A stretch of 10,167 nucleotides of DNA from Myxococcales bacterium. Its GTDB lineage: Bacteria; Desulfobacterota_B; Binatia; UBA1149; SPBQ01. Within the stretch, counting starts at the first letter, position 1; each line of letters begins with the position of its first letter. The stretch lies in the NCBI GenBank assembly GCA_004525875.1, contig SPBQ01000046.1, positions 1 through 10,167 on the forward strand. Reading direction: 5' to 3'. This document shows positions 1 to 6,649 of this stretch, piece after piece. Under the pieces are notes generated by a model. The model ran no database searches and was not told the origin of the DNA. It saw only the letters and a list, made by a program, of their open reading frames with translations. A program made the translations under genes and the position numbers.

Positions 1-501
1 CTGCAGCCGCGCAAGAACATCGATGTAATCGCCGAGACCTTCCGGCTGGCGGCCGGCGATCGCCCCTGGCGGCTGCTCCTGGCCGGCCGCATGCGTCCCG
101 GGTATCGCCCGCGCTGTCTGGACTCCGACGATGAGCGTATCGCTTACCTGGGCGAGATCGCACAGGAGGAAGTCCCGCTCTTTCTCGGTGCGCTCGACTG
201 CATGATCTCGCCGTCGTCCTACGAGGGGTTCGGCCTCAGCTTTCTCGAGGCCATGGCTGCCGGCTGCCCGGTCGTCGGCGTCGCCAACAGCTCGGTTCCG
301 GAGGTCGTGGGCGACGCCGGAATCCTCCTCGCGCGCGCCGAGCCAGAGATCCTGGCCGACGCCGTGGAGGCGGTCGTGACCGACGTCGGGCTCGCGGCCG
401 ACCTCTCGCAGCGCGGCGTAGAGCGGGCAGCGCTGTTCAGTTGGGATCGCACCGCGCGGCTCACCCGCGACGTCTACGAACGCGTGCTCGGATCGTCATG
501 A
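1..501 (+). CDS. GT4-family glycosyltransferase, 3' part only
   Basis: The reading frame is open from the first base, so the N-terminal acceptor-binding domain lies upstream of the window; 166 codons remain. What is visible is the C-terminal GT-B nucleotide-sugar domain. It starts with an RKN motif (residues 4-6 of the fragment), then a beta strand ending in LLLAGR, then the GT4 signature E-x7-E (E75 and E83, in SYEGFGLSFLEAMAAG), then a GCPVVG...SSVPEVVGDAG segment. This pattern is typical of retaining GT4 enzymes that move a sugar from a nucleotide donor to a lipid-linked or growing glycan in the cytoplasm. Donor and acceptor cannot be read from the sequence. Its TGA stop overlaps the next start as ATGA, which points to translational coupling with the GT2 gene. 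Family assignment is secure; substrate is unknown. Confidence 0.93.
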   Translation: MQPRKNIDVIAETFRLAAGDRPWRLLLAGRMRPGYRPRCLDSDDERIAYLGEIAQEEVPLFLGALDCMISPSSYEGFGLSFLEAMAAGCPVVGVANSSVPEVVGDAGILLARAEPEILADAVEAVVTDVGLAADLSQRGVERAALFSWDRTARLTRDVYERVLGSS

Positions 502-1496
502 CTATCGCCGATCACAACCGGGAGTCGTGCGAGAGTGCAGCGGCAGCGTCGGTGCACGTGATCGTTCTCAACTGGAACGGTATCGAGGACACGCTCGGCT
601 GTGTGGACAGCCTCGGGCGGCTCCGGACACCCCCCGGCACGGACGTCACGCTGGTGGTCGTCGACAACGGTTCGGAGGAATCTCCCCGGTCGCGGATCGA
701 GGCGGCGTACGCCGGCGTGGAGGTCGTCGAGAACCCGACCAACCTCGGCTATTCGGGTGGCAACAACGTCGGCATCGAGCGTGCGCTCTCGCGGGGTGCG
801 GCCTATGTATGGATTCTCAACAACGACACCACGGTCGATGCCGCGGCTCTGGCCGCGCTGCTCGACACCGCGACCCGTCACCCCCGGGCGGGAGCCGTCG
901 GTGGCAAGGTGCTGCGTTCGGATCGTCCCGACACCTTGTGGGTGGCCTGGGGACGCGTCACTTGGCTCCAGAGCCTGATCGCGCTCGACGGTAAGGATCG
1001 TCGCGACGGCCCCGAGTTCGACGTCGAACGGGCGGTCGAGTGGATACCCGGCTGCTCGATCCTCTTTCGAGCCGACGCGCTTCGCGAGATCGGTGGGTTC
1101 GACGAGGGGTTCTTCGCCTATCACGAGGACGTCGACTGGGCGGCGCGCGCCAGGGCTGCCGGCTGGGAGCTGTGGTACAACGGTGCCTCTGTGATCCGGC
1201 ATGCCGTTCACGCCAGCTCGGGGGGGGAGACGCTGAGCTACACGGGCTTTCGCAGCTACCTGAGCGCACGCAACAGCGTGCTCTATGCTCGCCGGCACGG
1301 GAGCGCCTGGCAACAGCTGCGGATGGCGGTGGCGATTCTCGCCACGCTCCCGTTCCAGTACCTCAGGCGGGGGATGCGCGGGCAGTCTCGGGGCGTCTGG
1401 ATGAAGCTACGCGGCTGGCGCGACGCGCTGGCCGGCAATCCCCTTCCGCTGGAGGATCTCGGGCTGCGGAGCGGCCGCCAGAAACCCCCTGGCTAG
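498..1496 (+). CDS. GT2-family glycosyltransferase (COG1216, rhamnosyltransferase-like)
   Basis: This is a 332-residue GT-A enzyme that probably transfers a nucleotide-activated sugar to a lipid-linked glycan at the cytoplasmic membrane face. Visible motifs are VIVLNWNG (21-28), VVVDNGS (53-59), NPTNLGYSGGNN (79-90), the metal-binding region around WILNND (105-110), GCSILFRADALREIGGFDEGFF (185-206) and the HEDVDW segment (209-214) that closes the active site. This set is characteristic of the family containing WbbL-type and other rhamnosyltransferases, but the sugar cannot be decided. An in-frame start lies upstream at 441, but ATG 498 gives the usual short leader before the first strand and an ATGA overlap with the preceding gene. 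The gene contains a G8 run at 1220-1227 and a C6 run at 630-635, unusual mononucleotide tracts here. It ends in TAG, unlike its TGA-ending neighbours, and the same frame stays open into the next gene. Confidence 0.93.
   Translation: MTIADHNRESCESAAAASVHVIVLNWNGIEDTLGCVDSLGRLRTPPGTDVTLVVVDNGSEESPRSRIEAAYAGVEVVENPTNLGYSGGNNVGIERALSRGAAYVWILNNDTTVDAAALAALLDTATRHPRAGAVGGKVLRSDRPDTLWVAWGRVTWLQSLIALDGKDRRDGPEFDVERAVEWIPGCSILFRADALREIGGFDEGFFAYHEDVDWAARARAAGWELWYNGASVIRHAVHASSGGETLSYTGFRSYLSARNSVLYARRHGSAWQQLRMAVAILATLPFQYLRRGMRGQSRGVWMKLRGWRDALAGNPLPLEDLGLRSGRQKPPG
1220..1227 (+). repeat. G8 homopolymer inside the GT2 gene
   Basis: Eight consecutive G bases span S241-G242-G243-E244 of the first GT2 enzyme. 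It is the longest mononucleotide run I noticed in the window. A one-base gain or loss would frameshift the last quarter of the protein. Homopolymer tracts in glycosyltransferase genes are a known phase-variation device in some bacteria, but eight bases is short and may simply reflect base composition. Confidence 0.6.
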
Positions 1497-1592
1497 CTCG
1501 GCTTTTGTTGGGCTAGTCTGGGAGGCAGCATTACGTCTCCGACCCTCGTGAACCCTGCCCGGAGGGTGCGCGCGGACGCCCGAAAGAATTCG
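1497..1592 (+). other. 96-base gap between the two GT2 genes
   Basis: This is the longest non-coding gap in an otherwise tightly packed cluster. It holds two GGAGG strings (1521-1525 and 1561-1565), neither at a normal distance from the preferred start at 1593. A weak CTAGC/GCTAG inverted repeat (1493-1497 with 1512-1516) has a 14-base loop and no following T-run, so it is not a convincing terminator. I see no credible -35/-10 pair. In the frame shared by both flanking genes the gap has no stop other than the TAG at 1494. GTG codons at 1548 and 1566 are in frame with the downstream gene and could lengthen it. Confidence 0.55.
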
Positions 1593-2360
1593 ATGAAGCC
1601 ACAGAAGAAGATCGTCGTCGTTCCCACGTACAACGAGCGGGAAAACCTCGGCGCGATCGTGGGTGCGATCCTCGACGTCGATCCCGAGAACGAGGTCCTC
1701 GTCGTCGATGACAATTCGCCCGACGGCACCGGTCGGATCGCCGACGATCTCTCGGCCGCGGACGCGCGGGTTCACGTGCTCCACCGGCCGGGCAAGGAAG
1801 GCATCGGTCCGGCCTACAAGAGCGGCTTTCAGCGTGCGCTCGATCTCGGTGCCGACCTGGTCGTACAGATGGACGCCGACTTCTCGCACTCGCCCGACGA
1901 TCTGCGGCGATTCTACGACGAGGCCGTCAAGCACGACGTCGTCCTCGGCTCTCGCTACGTCGACGGTGTGACGGTTGTCAACTGGCCGATGGCACGACTG
2001 ATGCTGAGCTACTACGGCAATCGCTACGCGCGTCGGGTGCTCGGCTGCGTTCCGATCGAGGATCTGACCGGCGGGTTCAAGTGCTGGCGCCGCGAGACTC
2101 TCGATGCGATCGACCTGCCGGCGGTTCGGTCGAATGGATACGCGTTCCAGATCGAGATGAGCTACCGTGCCTGGCGGATGGGCTACCGTCTCAAGGAGAT
2201 TCCGATCATCTTCACCGATCGCAAGCTCGGCGACTCGAAGATGAACAAGCGGATCGCCGTGGAAGCTCTCGGGGTGGTGTGGTGGCTCAGGGCCCAGAGT
2301 CTGCTTGGCAGACTGGAGACTCGCCCGGCGCTCGGCACGACGCGCGAAGTAGTCTCCTGA
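1593..2360 (+). CDS. DPM1-like polyprenyl-phosphate mannose/sugar synthase (GT2)
   Basis: This 255-residue protein matches dolichol-phosphate mannosyltransferase (DPM1, bacterial Ppm1) enzymes over its full length. These transfer a hexose, usually mannose from GDP-mannose, to a polyprenyl phosphate on the cytoplasmic membrane face. Motifs in order: VVPTYNERENL (9-19), VLVVDDNSPDGT (35-46), the metal-binding VQMDADFSHSP (91-101, with DAD at 94-96), GSRYVDG (119-125), EDLTGGFKCW (156-165), GYAFQIEM (182-189) and FTDRKLGDSKM (207-217). There is no C-terminal pair of membrane helices, so it resembles the short soluble DPM1 type rather than GtrB-like proteins. ATG 1593 is preferred because the protein then starts immediately before the first beta strand, with a weak GAAAG at 1582-1586; GTG 1548 would add 15 poorly structured residues. 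Two GT-C type proteins downstream would be natural users of its product. The sugar could be glucose or another hexose. Confidence 0.92.
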   Translation: MKPQKKIVVVPTYNERENLGAIVGAILDVDPENEVLVVDDNSPDGTGRIADDLSAADARVHVLHRPGKEGIGPAYKSGFQRALDLGADLVVQMDADFSHSPDDLRRFYDEAVKHDVVLGSRYVDGVTVVNWPMARLMLSYYGNRYARRVLGCVPIEDLTGGFKCWRRETLDAIDLPAVRSNGYAFQIEMSYRAWRMGYRLKEIPIIFTDRKLGDSKMNKRIAVEALGVVWWLRAQSLLGRLETRPALGTTREVVS

Positions 2361-2385
2361 TCCGCGAATCGTTCGGAACCTACTG

Positions 2386-3543
2386 ATGGGGCAGCGCATC
2401 CTCGTCCTCAACGAGCGGGATCCCGAGAACCCGCTCGCGGGCGGTGCCGAGGTGCACACGTTCGAGGTCTTCGGACGGCTGGCTGCGCGCGGGCACGAGG
2501 TCACGCTGCTCGCGGCGTCGGTTCCCGGCCTTGCGCCGATTGCCCAGATCGACGGGATCCATGTGCACCGCCTCGTGAACCGTTACGCATACTACGGCGT
2601 CGTGCCGTTGGTGGCGCGCCGGATGATCCGCGAGAGAGGTTTCGACGTCGTGGTCGACGTCCTCGCGAAGATTCCGTTCCTCAGTCCGTGGTTCCAGCGC
2701 ATCCCGTGCCTCGCGATGGTCCACCACCTGTTCGGCACCACGGCGTTCCAGCAGGTGCCATTTCCGGTCGCGCTGGTCACGTACCTGTCCGAGAAGCTGA
2801 TCCCGCCGTGCTATCGCCATTCGCCGGTCGTAGTCGTCTCGCCGAGCACCGAGCAGGACATGATCGAGCGCGGGCTGCCGCGGTGCAACATGTCGATCAT
2901 CCCAAATGCAGTTGATCACGACCGCTATTCTCCAGGCACCGAGGCGAAGCCCGATGTGCCGACCGTGGCGTGGCTCGGGCGCGTCGAGCCCTACAAGCGG
3001 CTCGACATATTCCTGCGTGCGCTGGTGCAGGTTCGCAAGACCGTCCCCGACGTCCGGTCCGTCATCATCGGCGACGGGACCGGGCTCGATGCGGCGAAGG
3101 CGCTGGCTGTGCGGCTCGGCCTCGAGGACAGCGTCGAGTTCTGCGGCTTCGTCGGGATCGACAGGAAGGTCGAGCTGCTGCGCCGAGCGCATATGCTCGT
3201 CAATACCTCGGAGAAGGAAGGGTGGGGGCTCACTGTCCTGGAGGGGAATGCCTGCGGCACCATCACCGTCGCCAGCGATGTGCCCGGGCTGCGCGACTCG
3301 GTCCGCGACGGGGTCACCGGCGTTCTCGTCGAGCATGGCAATGTCGAGCAGCTGGCCGCAGAGATGATGCGCCTTCTCGAGAATCGCGACACGCTGGCCG
3401 CCCTCGAGGTGAACGCCGTCGCTTGGGCTGATCGATTTCGCTGGGACGCGGTGACCGACGCCATGGAGACCGTCGTCGACGCGGTGGCAGCGGGTGCCGA
3501 CCCATCCGACATCCGCATGATATCGCCAGTATTCTGTGACTGA
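2386..3543 (+). CDS. GT4-family glycosyltransferase
   Basis: This is a complete 385-residue retaining GT-B enzyme, of normal GT4 length. The N-terminal domain opens with a beta strand (ILVLNERDP) and the glycine-rich loop LAGGAEVHTFE (17-27), which places the acceptor side near GGAE. The C-terminal domain shows NAVDHDRYSP (174-183), VAWLGRVEPYKRLD (194-207), a strand ending in IIGDG (227-231) and the GT4 E-x7-E pair E278/E286 (KEGWGLTVLEGNACG). The following run, residues 291-312, is the usual nucleotide-sugar phosphate loop. It should add a sugar to the lipid-linked glycan in the cytoplasm; the sugar is not identifiable. The start is ATG 2386, 25 bases after the DPM1-like gene, with GGAA at 2375-2378 as a modest ribosome-binding site. 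The 3' end overlaps an alternative start of the next gene. Confidence 0.94.
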   Translation: MGQRILVLNERDPENPLAGGAEVHTFEVFGRLAARGHEVTLLAASVPGLAPIAQIDGIHVHRLVNRYAYYGVVPLVARRMIRERGFDVVVDVLAKIPFLSPWFQRIPCLAMVHHLFGTTAFQQVPFPVALVTYLSEKLIPPCYRHSPVVVVSPSTEQDMIERGLPRCNMSIIPNAVDHDRYSPGTEAKPDVPTVAWLGRVEPYKRLDIFLRALVQVRKTVPDVRSVIIGDGTGLDAAKALAVRLGLEDSVEFCGFVGIDRKVELLRRAHMLVNTSEKEGWGLTVLEGNACGTITVASDVPGLRDSVRDGVTGVLVEHGNVEQLAAEMMRLLENRDTLAALEVNAVAWADRFRWDAVTDAMETVVDAVAAGADPSDIRMISPVFCD

Positions 3544-3546
3544 GGG
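3542..3546 (+). promoter_or_regulatory. Candidate Shine-Dalgarno for the GT-C/HEAT gene
   Basis: GAGGG lies ten bases upstream of GTG 3557 and overlaps the stop of the preceding GT4 gene. It supports 3557 over the earlier in-frame GTG at 3536, which has no purine-rich sequence in front of it. Confidence 0.5.
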
Positions 3547-3556
3547 CCATCCGTTC

Positions 3557-6500
3557 GTGAGCCGCAACATCGCCATCACCGTCGCGACGTTCCTCGCCGC
3601 CTTCTGCTACTTCGGCATCTTCGTCTCGTACGGCATCAACCTCGACGACGAGGGCACGATCCTCTACCAGATCGAGCGAACGCTCGATGGCCAGACACCG
3701 TACATCGACTTCCACCTCGGCTACACGCCGGCCACGTTCTACGTCCATGCCGCGCTGATGAAGGTCTTCGGCGTCAGTGTCAGCCCGGTACGCTGGCTTC
3801 TGGCGCTCGCCAACAGTGCTGCGCTGGCCGGACTGGTGGCGTTGACCGCGCGCGCGGCGGTGTGGTGGATCGCACCGGTTCCTGCGCTCCTCTACCTGGT
3901 TTCGATTCCCATCCACGGCGGCGAGTTCGCGTCGTTCAACATCCCCTATCCGGCCTGGTACACGGCCGGTCTGTTCATCTGGTCGATGTACTGCATGCTG
4001 CGCTACGGCGAGAGCGGCGCGACGAGGTGGCTAGCGACAGCCGCGGCGCTGGCGGGCCTCGACTTTGCGTTCAAGCCGAACGCGGGACTGTTCAACCTGG
4101 CAGCGGCGTCATTCGTGATGCTCGCCGTCATCCCGTTCGCGGGGCTCGGTAGGCGCTGGTTCGAGCGGCGCTTCCGGAAGGTGGGCTGGTGGATGCTGTG
4201 GGCCGCAACGCTTGGCGGCGTGTGGTTCGTGTTCGTGGGCAACGGCGGCGCGCGCGAGGTGGGAATCTTCCTGCTGCCGATGACGATCGCAGCGCTGGGC
4301 GTCGGCTGGCGCTCGATGGTTGCAGAACCGGCGCCGGAGCAACCGGAGGTCTTCAGGTCGGCCGCGATCCTTTTAGGGACGTTCGTTCTGGTGAACCTTC
4401 CGTGGATGGTGCCCGTGCTGCTGCTGCTCGGCCCGATCCGGTTTGCGAACGACGTACTGTTCATTGGTACGGGATTCGAGGAATTCTATTACATTGCCCA
4501 TTCGCCGGTTGCCTTGCTGGCGGCGGTCTTCTTGGCTGTGGGAGCGGTCCTGGGCGTGGTGGGCAAGATCGCGGTTGCGCGGAGATGGCCGACGGATGTC
4601 ATCGGGATCGCGGCCTTCGTTGCAGGGATTCTGGGCCTCCTGGTTGCTGCCACGCTGTCTCTGATGCCCGAGGGGTTCCTGGCGGCCGTGCGCAGTGAGT
4701 ACGAAGCGCGCATTCTCGCGCTGACGCTTGCCGTCAACCTCCTCGGGCTATTCAGATGGGCCGCAACGATCGGCATCGGCGAGGCCGCGCGGCTGCCGTC
4801 AATCCGCACCGGCACGCTCGTCGTCGGTGCGCTCGCGATGTACCTCCAGCTCTATCCTCGCACCGACTACATGCACTGGGTGCAGGCGGCTCCGCTATCG
4901 CTCGCGCTGGGCGCAACGCTGCTGGCGCGGTTCACTGTCGGCTGGGCGTCGGCCGTGAAGGGGGGCCGGCGGGCGGTCGCAGTGTCCGTCTGCGTTGCTC
5001 CGGTGCTCGTCGTTGCAGGCTTGCGCGCGGCGCCGGCGTTCGTGGCCGCGTTCGATCTGGACGGTGTGATACCACGGCGGGCCGCCCACGTGGAACTTGG
5101 GCTGGAGCGCGCGCCGGTCTGGATGAACGCGGGCAGGGCCGTCCGTTACCGCGACCTCGCCGGCGTCGTCGAGTTCGTGCGTCACGAGACCGCAAGCGAC
5201 GAGACAGTCTTCACTTTCCCGAATCTCGACATCATCTCGTTCCTGAGCGACCGCCACAATCCGACACGCCACGGCTATTTCTATCCCGAATGGCCCGGTC
5301 GCGAGGTCGAGGCGGAGGTGACCGGAGAGCTCGAGGTGTCGGCGCCGCGCCTCAGCGTTGTCCTTCACCGACATCCGCTCTTCTTCATGAACGCGCCGCT
5401 CTACTACTACTCGCTGCGCAGCTTCATGAACTCGAGGTACGTGCCCTACACCGAGTTCGGGCCGTACTCCGTCGTCATCAATCGCGACGACACGGAGGCC
5501 CTGTCTCACGCCGTTGCCGTCGACGGTGGTGCGTCCGCCGCATCGATTGACGCGCCCCTGGCCGAGCCCATTACGCGCGATCTGGCGTCGGGCGACGCCG
5601 TGCGCCGGCTCGCCGCGCTTGGCCGCATCGCCGATCTCCGCTTCGACACGTATATCCCCGTTATCGGCGGCGCGCTGGCCGATCCGTCGCAGCAAGTCCG
5701 CGACGGCGCCGTCTGGGCGCTCAAAGGCTGCCTCGACCCGCGCTGTGCGCGGCCGCTCGCGCGCGCGCTCAGAAACCATCTCCTCTCGGCACGCGAAGCA
5801 ACTCTTGCCGCCCGGATCATCGGTAACAGCGGTGGGCCCGACGCAGCACGGCCGTTGCTGATGGCCACTATAGGCGGTACCGATCGCGCCGCCGACGAGG
5901 CTGCCACCGCGCTCTACCACCTCGTGAGCCGGGCCACAGTTGGCGAGTACTGGTTCGTGCACCGCGACATTTTCGACGATCAACGCCGGATCGATCGATT
6001 GCCGAGAGCGCCGGCGCTCAGGCGCCGAGTCCTGCGCTGGATCGCCCGCGAAGCGATCGATCCCCGCTATCGGCTCTACGCGGTGTGGGCCAGCCAGAGC
6101 GCGGATCGCGACGAGGCCATTGAAGCGCTTGGCGGTGCGGCGCGCGCCAGTCGCAACCACGAGGATCCCGCCGAAGCCGCCCTCGAACGCGCGGGCAGCG
6201 GCACGGCAGCCGCTGCCGAGGCCGAGATGAGCGCGAAGGCGCTACTGGGGCTTGCCGCCCGCGGCGGGGGCAAGGGTGCTTTCGGCGACGTCGTCGAGTT
6301 GCTCGAGGACGACGACGTCTTCGCGCCGACGACCATGATCGAGTTGGCGAAGCAGACGATGGGTCTCGACCAGAGGCTTGCACGGCTGATTCTCTCGGGA
6401 CGGCCGAAGCAGCGCGTGCGCGCCGCCTGGCTCGCAGCGCAGATCGGCGGTGAGCGCACGATGGTTGCCCTCGCGCAGGCGCTGGACCACTCCGATCCTC

Positions 6501-6649
6501 AGATGCGAATGGCAGCGATCTGGGCATTCGAGCATCGAGGGGAGCGAGGGCGCATCGAGCACATCCGGCCACTGCTCGACGACCCCAGCTTCCTCGTACG
6601 CGGATTCGCCGAACGAGCGTTGGTGCGCCTGGAAGGCTCGCCGCCGTGA
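3557..6649 (+). CDS. GT-C-like polytopic membrane protein fused to C-terminal HEAT repeats
   Basis: This is a very large protein of about 1030 residues (1037 if GTG 3536 is used). The first half is strongly hydrophobic, with roughly a dozen or more membrane segments between residues 3 and 500. After the first helix comes DDEG (D30-G33) followed by PYIDFHLGYTP (48-58). This arrangement resembles GT-C enzymes (PMT/ArnT-like), in which an Asp-Glu pair in the first external loop is catalytic and the donor is a polyprenyl-phosphate sugar. A conserved GEFASFNIPYPAW stretch (122-134) is shared with the next gene. A mixed soluble domain follows (about 503-645, with FPNLD, FLSDRHNP and FGPYSVVINR). 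From about residue 677 (nt 5585) to the end, amphipathic helical pairs of HEAT/PBS-lyase type appear, clearest at 677-793 and 938-1025, with an Ala-rich stretch between. GTG 3557 is preferred for its GAGGG site. The stop overlaps the next start (GTGA). Transferase activity is inferred from motif and context; a polymerase or ligase role is not excluded. Confidence 0.85.
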   Translation: MSRNIAITVATFLAAFCYFGIFVSYGINLDDEGTILYQIERTLDGQTPYIDFHLGYTPATFYVHAALMKVFGVSVSPVRWLLALANSAALAGLVALTARAAVWWIAPVPALLYLVSIPIHGGEFASFNIPYPAWYTAGLFIWSMYCMLRYGESGATRWLATAAALAGLDFAFKPNAGLFNLAAASFVMLAVIPFAGLGRRWFERRFRKVGWWMLWAATLGGVWFVFVGNGGAREVGIFLLPMTIAALGVGWRSMVAEPAPEQPEVFRSAAILLGTFVLVNLPWMVPVLLLLGPIRFANDVLFIGTGFEEFYYIAHSPVALLAAVFLAVGAVLGVVGKIAVARRWPTDVIGIAAFVAGILGLLVAATLSLMPEGFLAAVRSEYEARILALTLAVNLLGLFRWAATIGIGEAARLPSIRTGTLVVGALAMYLQLYPRTDYMHWVQAAPLSLALGATLLARFTVGWASAVKGGRRAVAVSVCVAPVLVVAGLRAAPAFVAAFDLDGVIPRRAAHVELGLERAPVWMNAGRAVRYRDLAGVVEFVRHETASDETVFTFPNLDIISFLSDRHNPTRHGYFYPEWPGREVEAEVTGELEVSAPRLSVVLHRHPLFFMNAPLYYYSLRSFMNSRYVPYTEFGPYSVVINRDDTEALSHAVAVDGGASAASIDAPLAEPITRDLASGDAVRRLAALGRIADLRFDTYIPVIGGALADPSQQVRDGAVWALKGCLDPRCARPLARALRNHLLSAREATLAARIIGNSGGPDAARPLLMATIGGTDRAADEAATALYHLVSRATVGEYWFVHRDIFDDQRRIDRLPRAPALRRRVLRWIAREAIDPRYRLYAVWASQSADRDEAIEALGGAARASRNHEDPAEAALERAGSGTAAAAEAEMSAKALLGLAARGGGKGAFGDVVELLEDDDVFAPTTMIELAKQTMGLDQRLARLILSGRPKQRVRAAWLAAQIGGERTMVALAQALDHSDPQMRMAAIWAFEHRGERGRIEHIRPLLDDPSFLVRGFAERALVRLEGSPP
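6631..6636 (+). promoter_or_regulatory. Shine-Dalgarno for the second GT-C-like gene
   Basis: GGAAGG lies nine bases before GTG 6646, inside the end of the upstream gene. It supports 6646 as the true start and coupled translation through the GTGA overlap at 6646-6649. Confidence 0.6.

Noticed and set aside
441..497. Upstream extension of the first GT2 gene to 441
   Set aside because: It would overlap the GT4 gene by 61 bases and adds an Arg-rich leader with no family similarity; ATG 498 gives a normal coupled ATGA start.
1493..1516. Possible terminator between the GT2 genes
   Set aside because: The stem is only five base pairs with a 14-base loop and no U-tract follows.
2361..2377. Small TCCG/CGGA inverted repeat in the gap before the second GT4 gene
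   Set aside because: The stem is four pairs with no U-tract and lies in the leader of a well-packed operon, so it is probably chance.
4895..6160. Long reverse-strand open frames (also at 2380-3579, 1407-2504 and 474-1313)
   Set aside because: They lie fully opposite genes with clear family motifs, are rich in Arg, Ala, Pro and Asp/Glu without recognisable domains, and are typical mirror frames of G+C-rich coding DNA.
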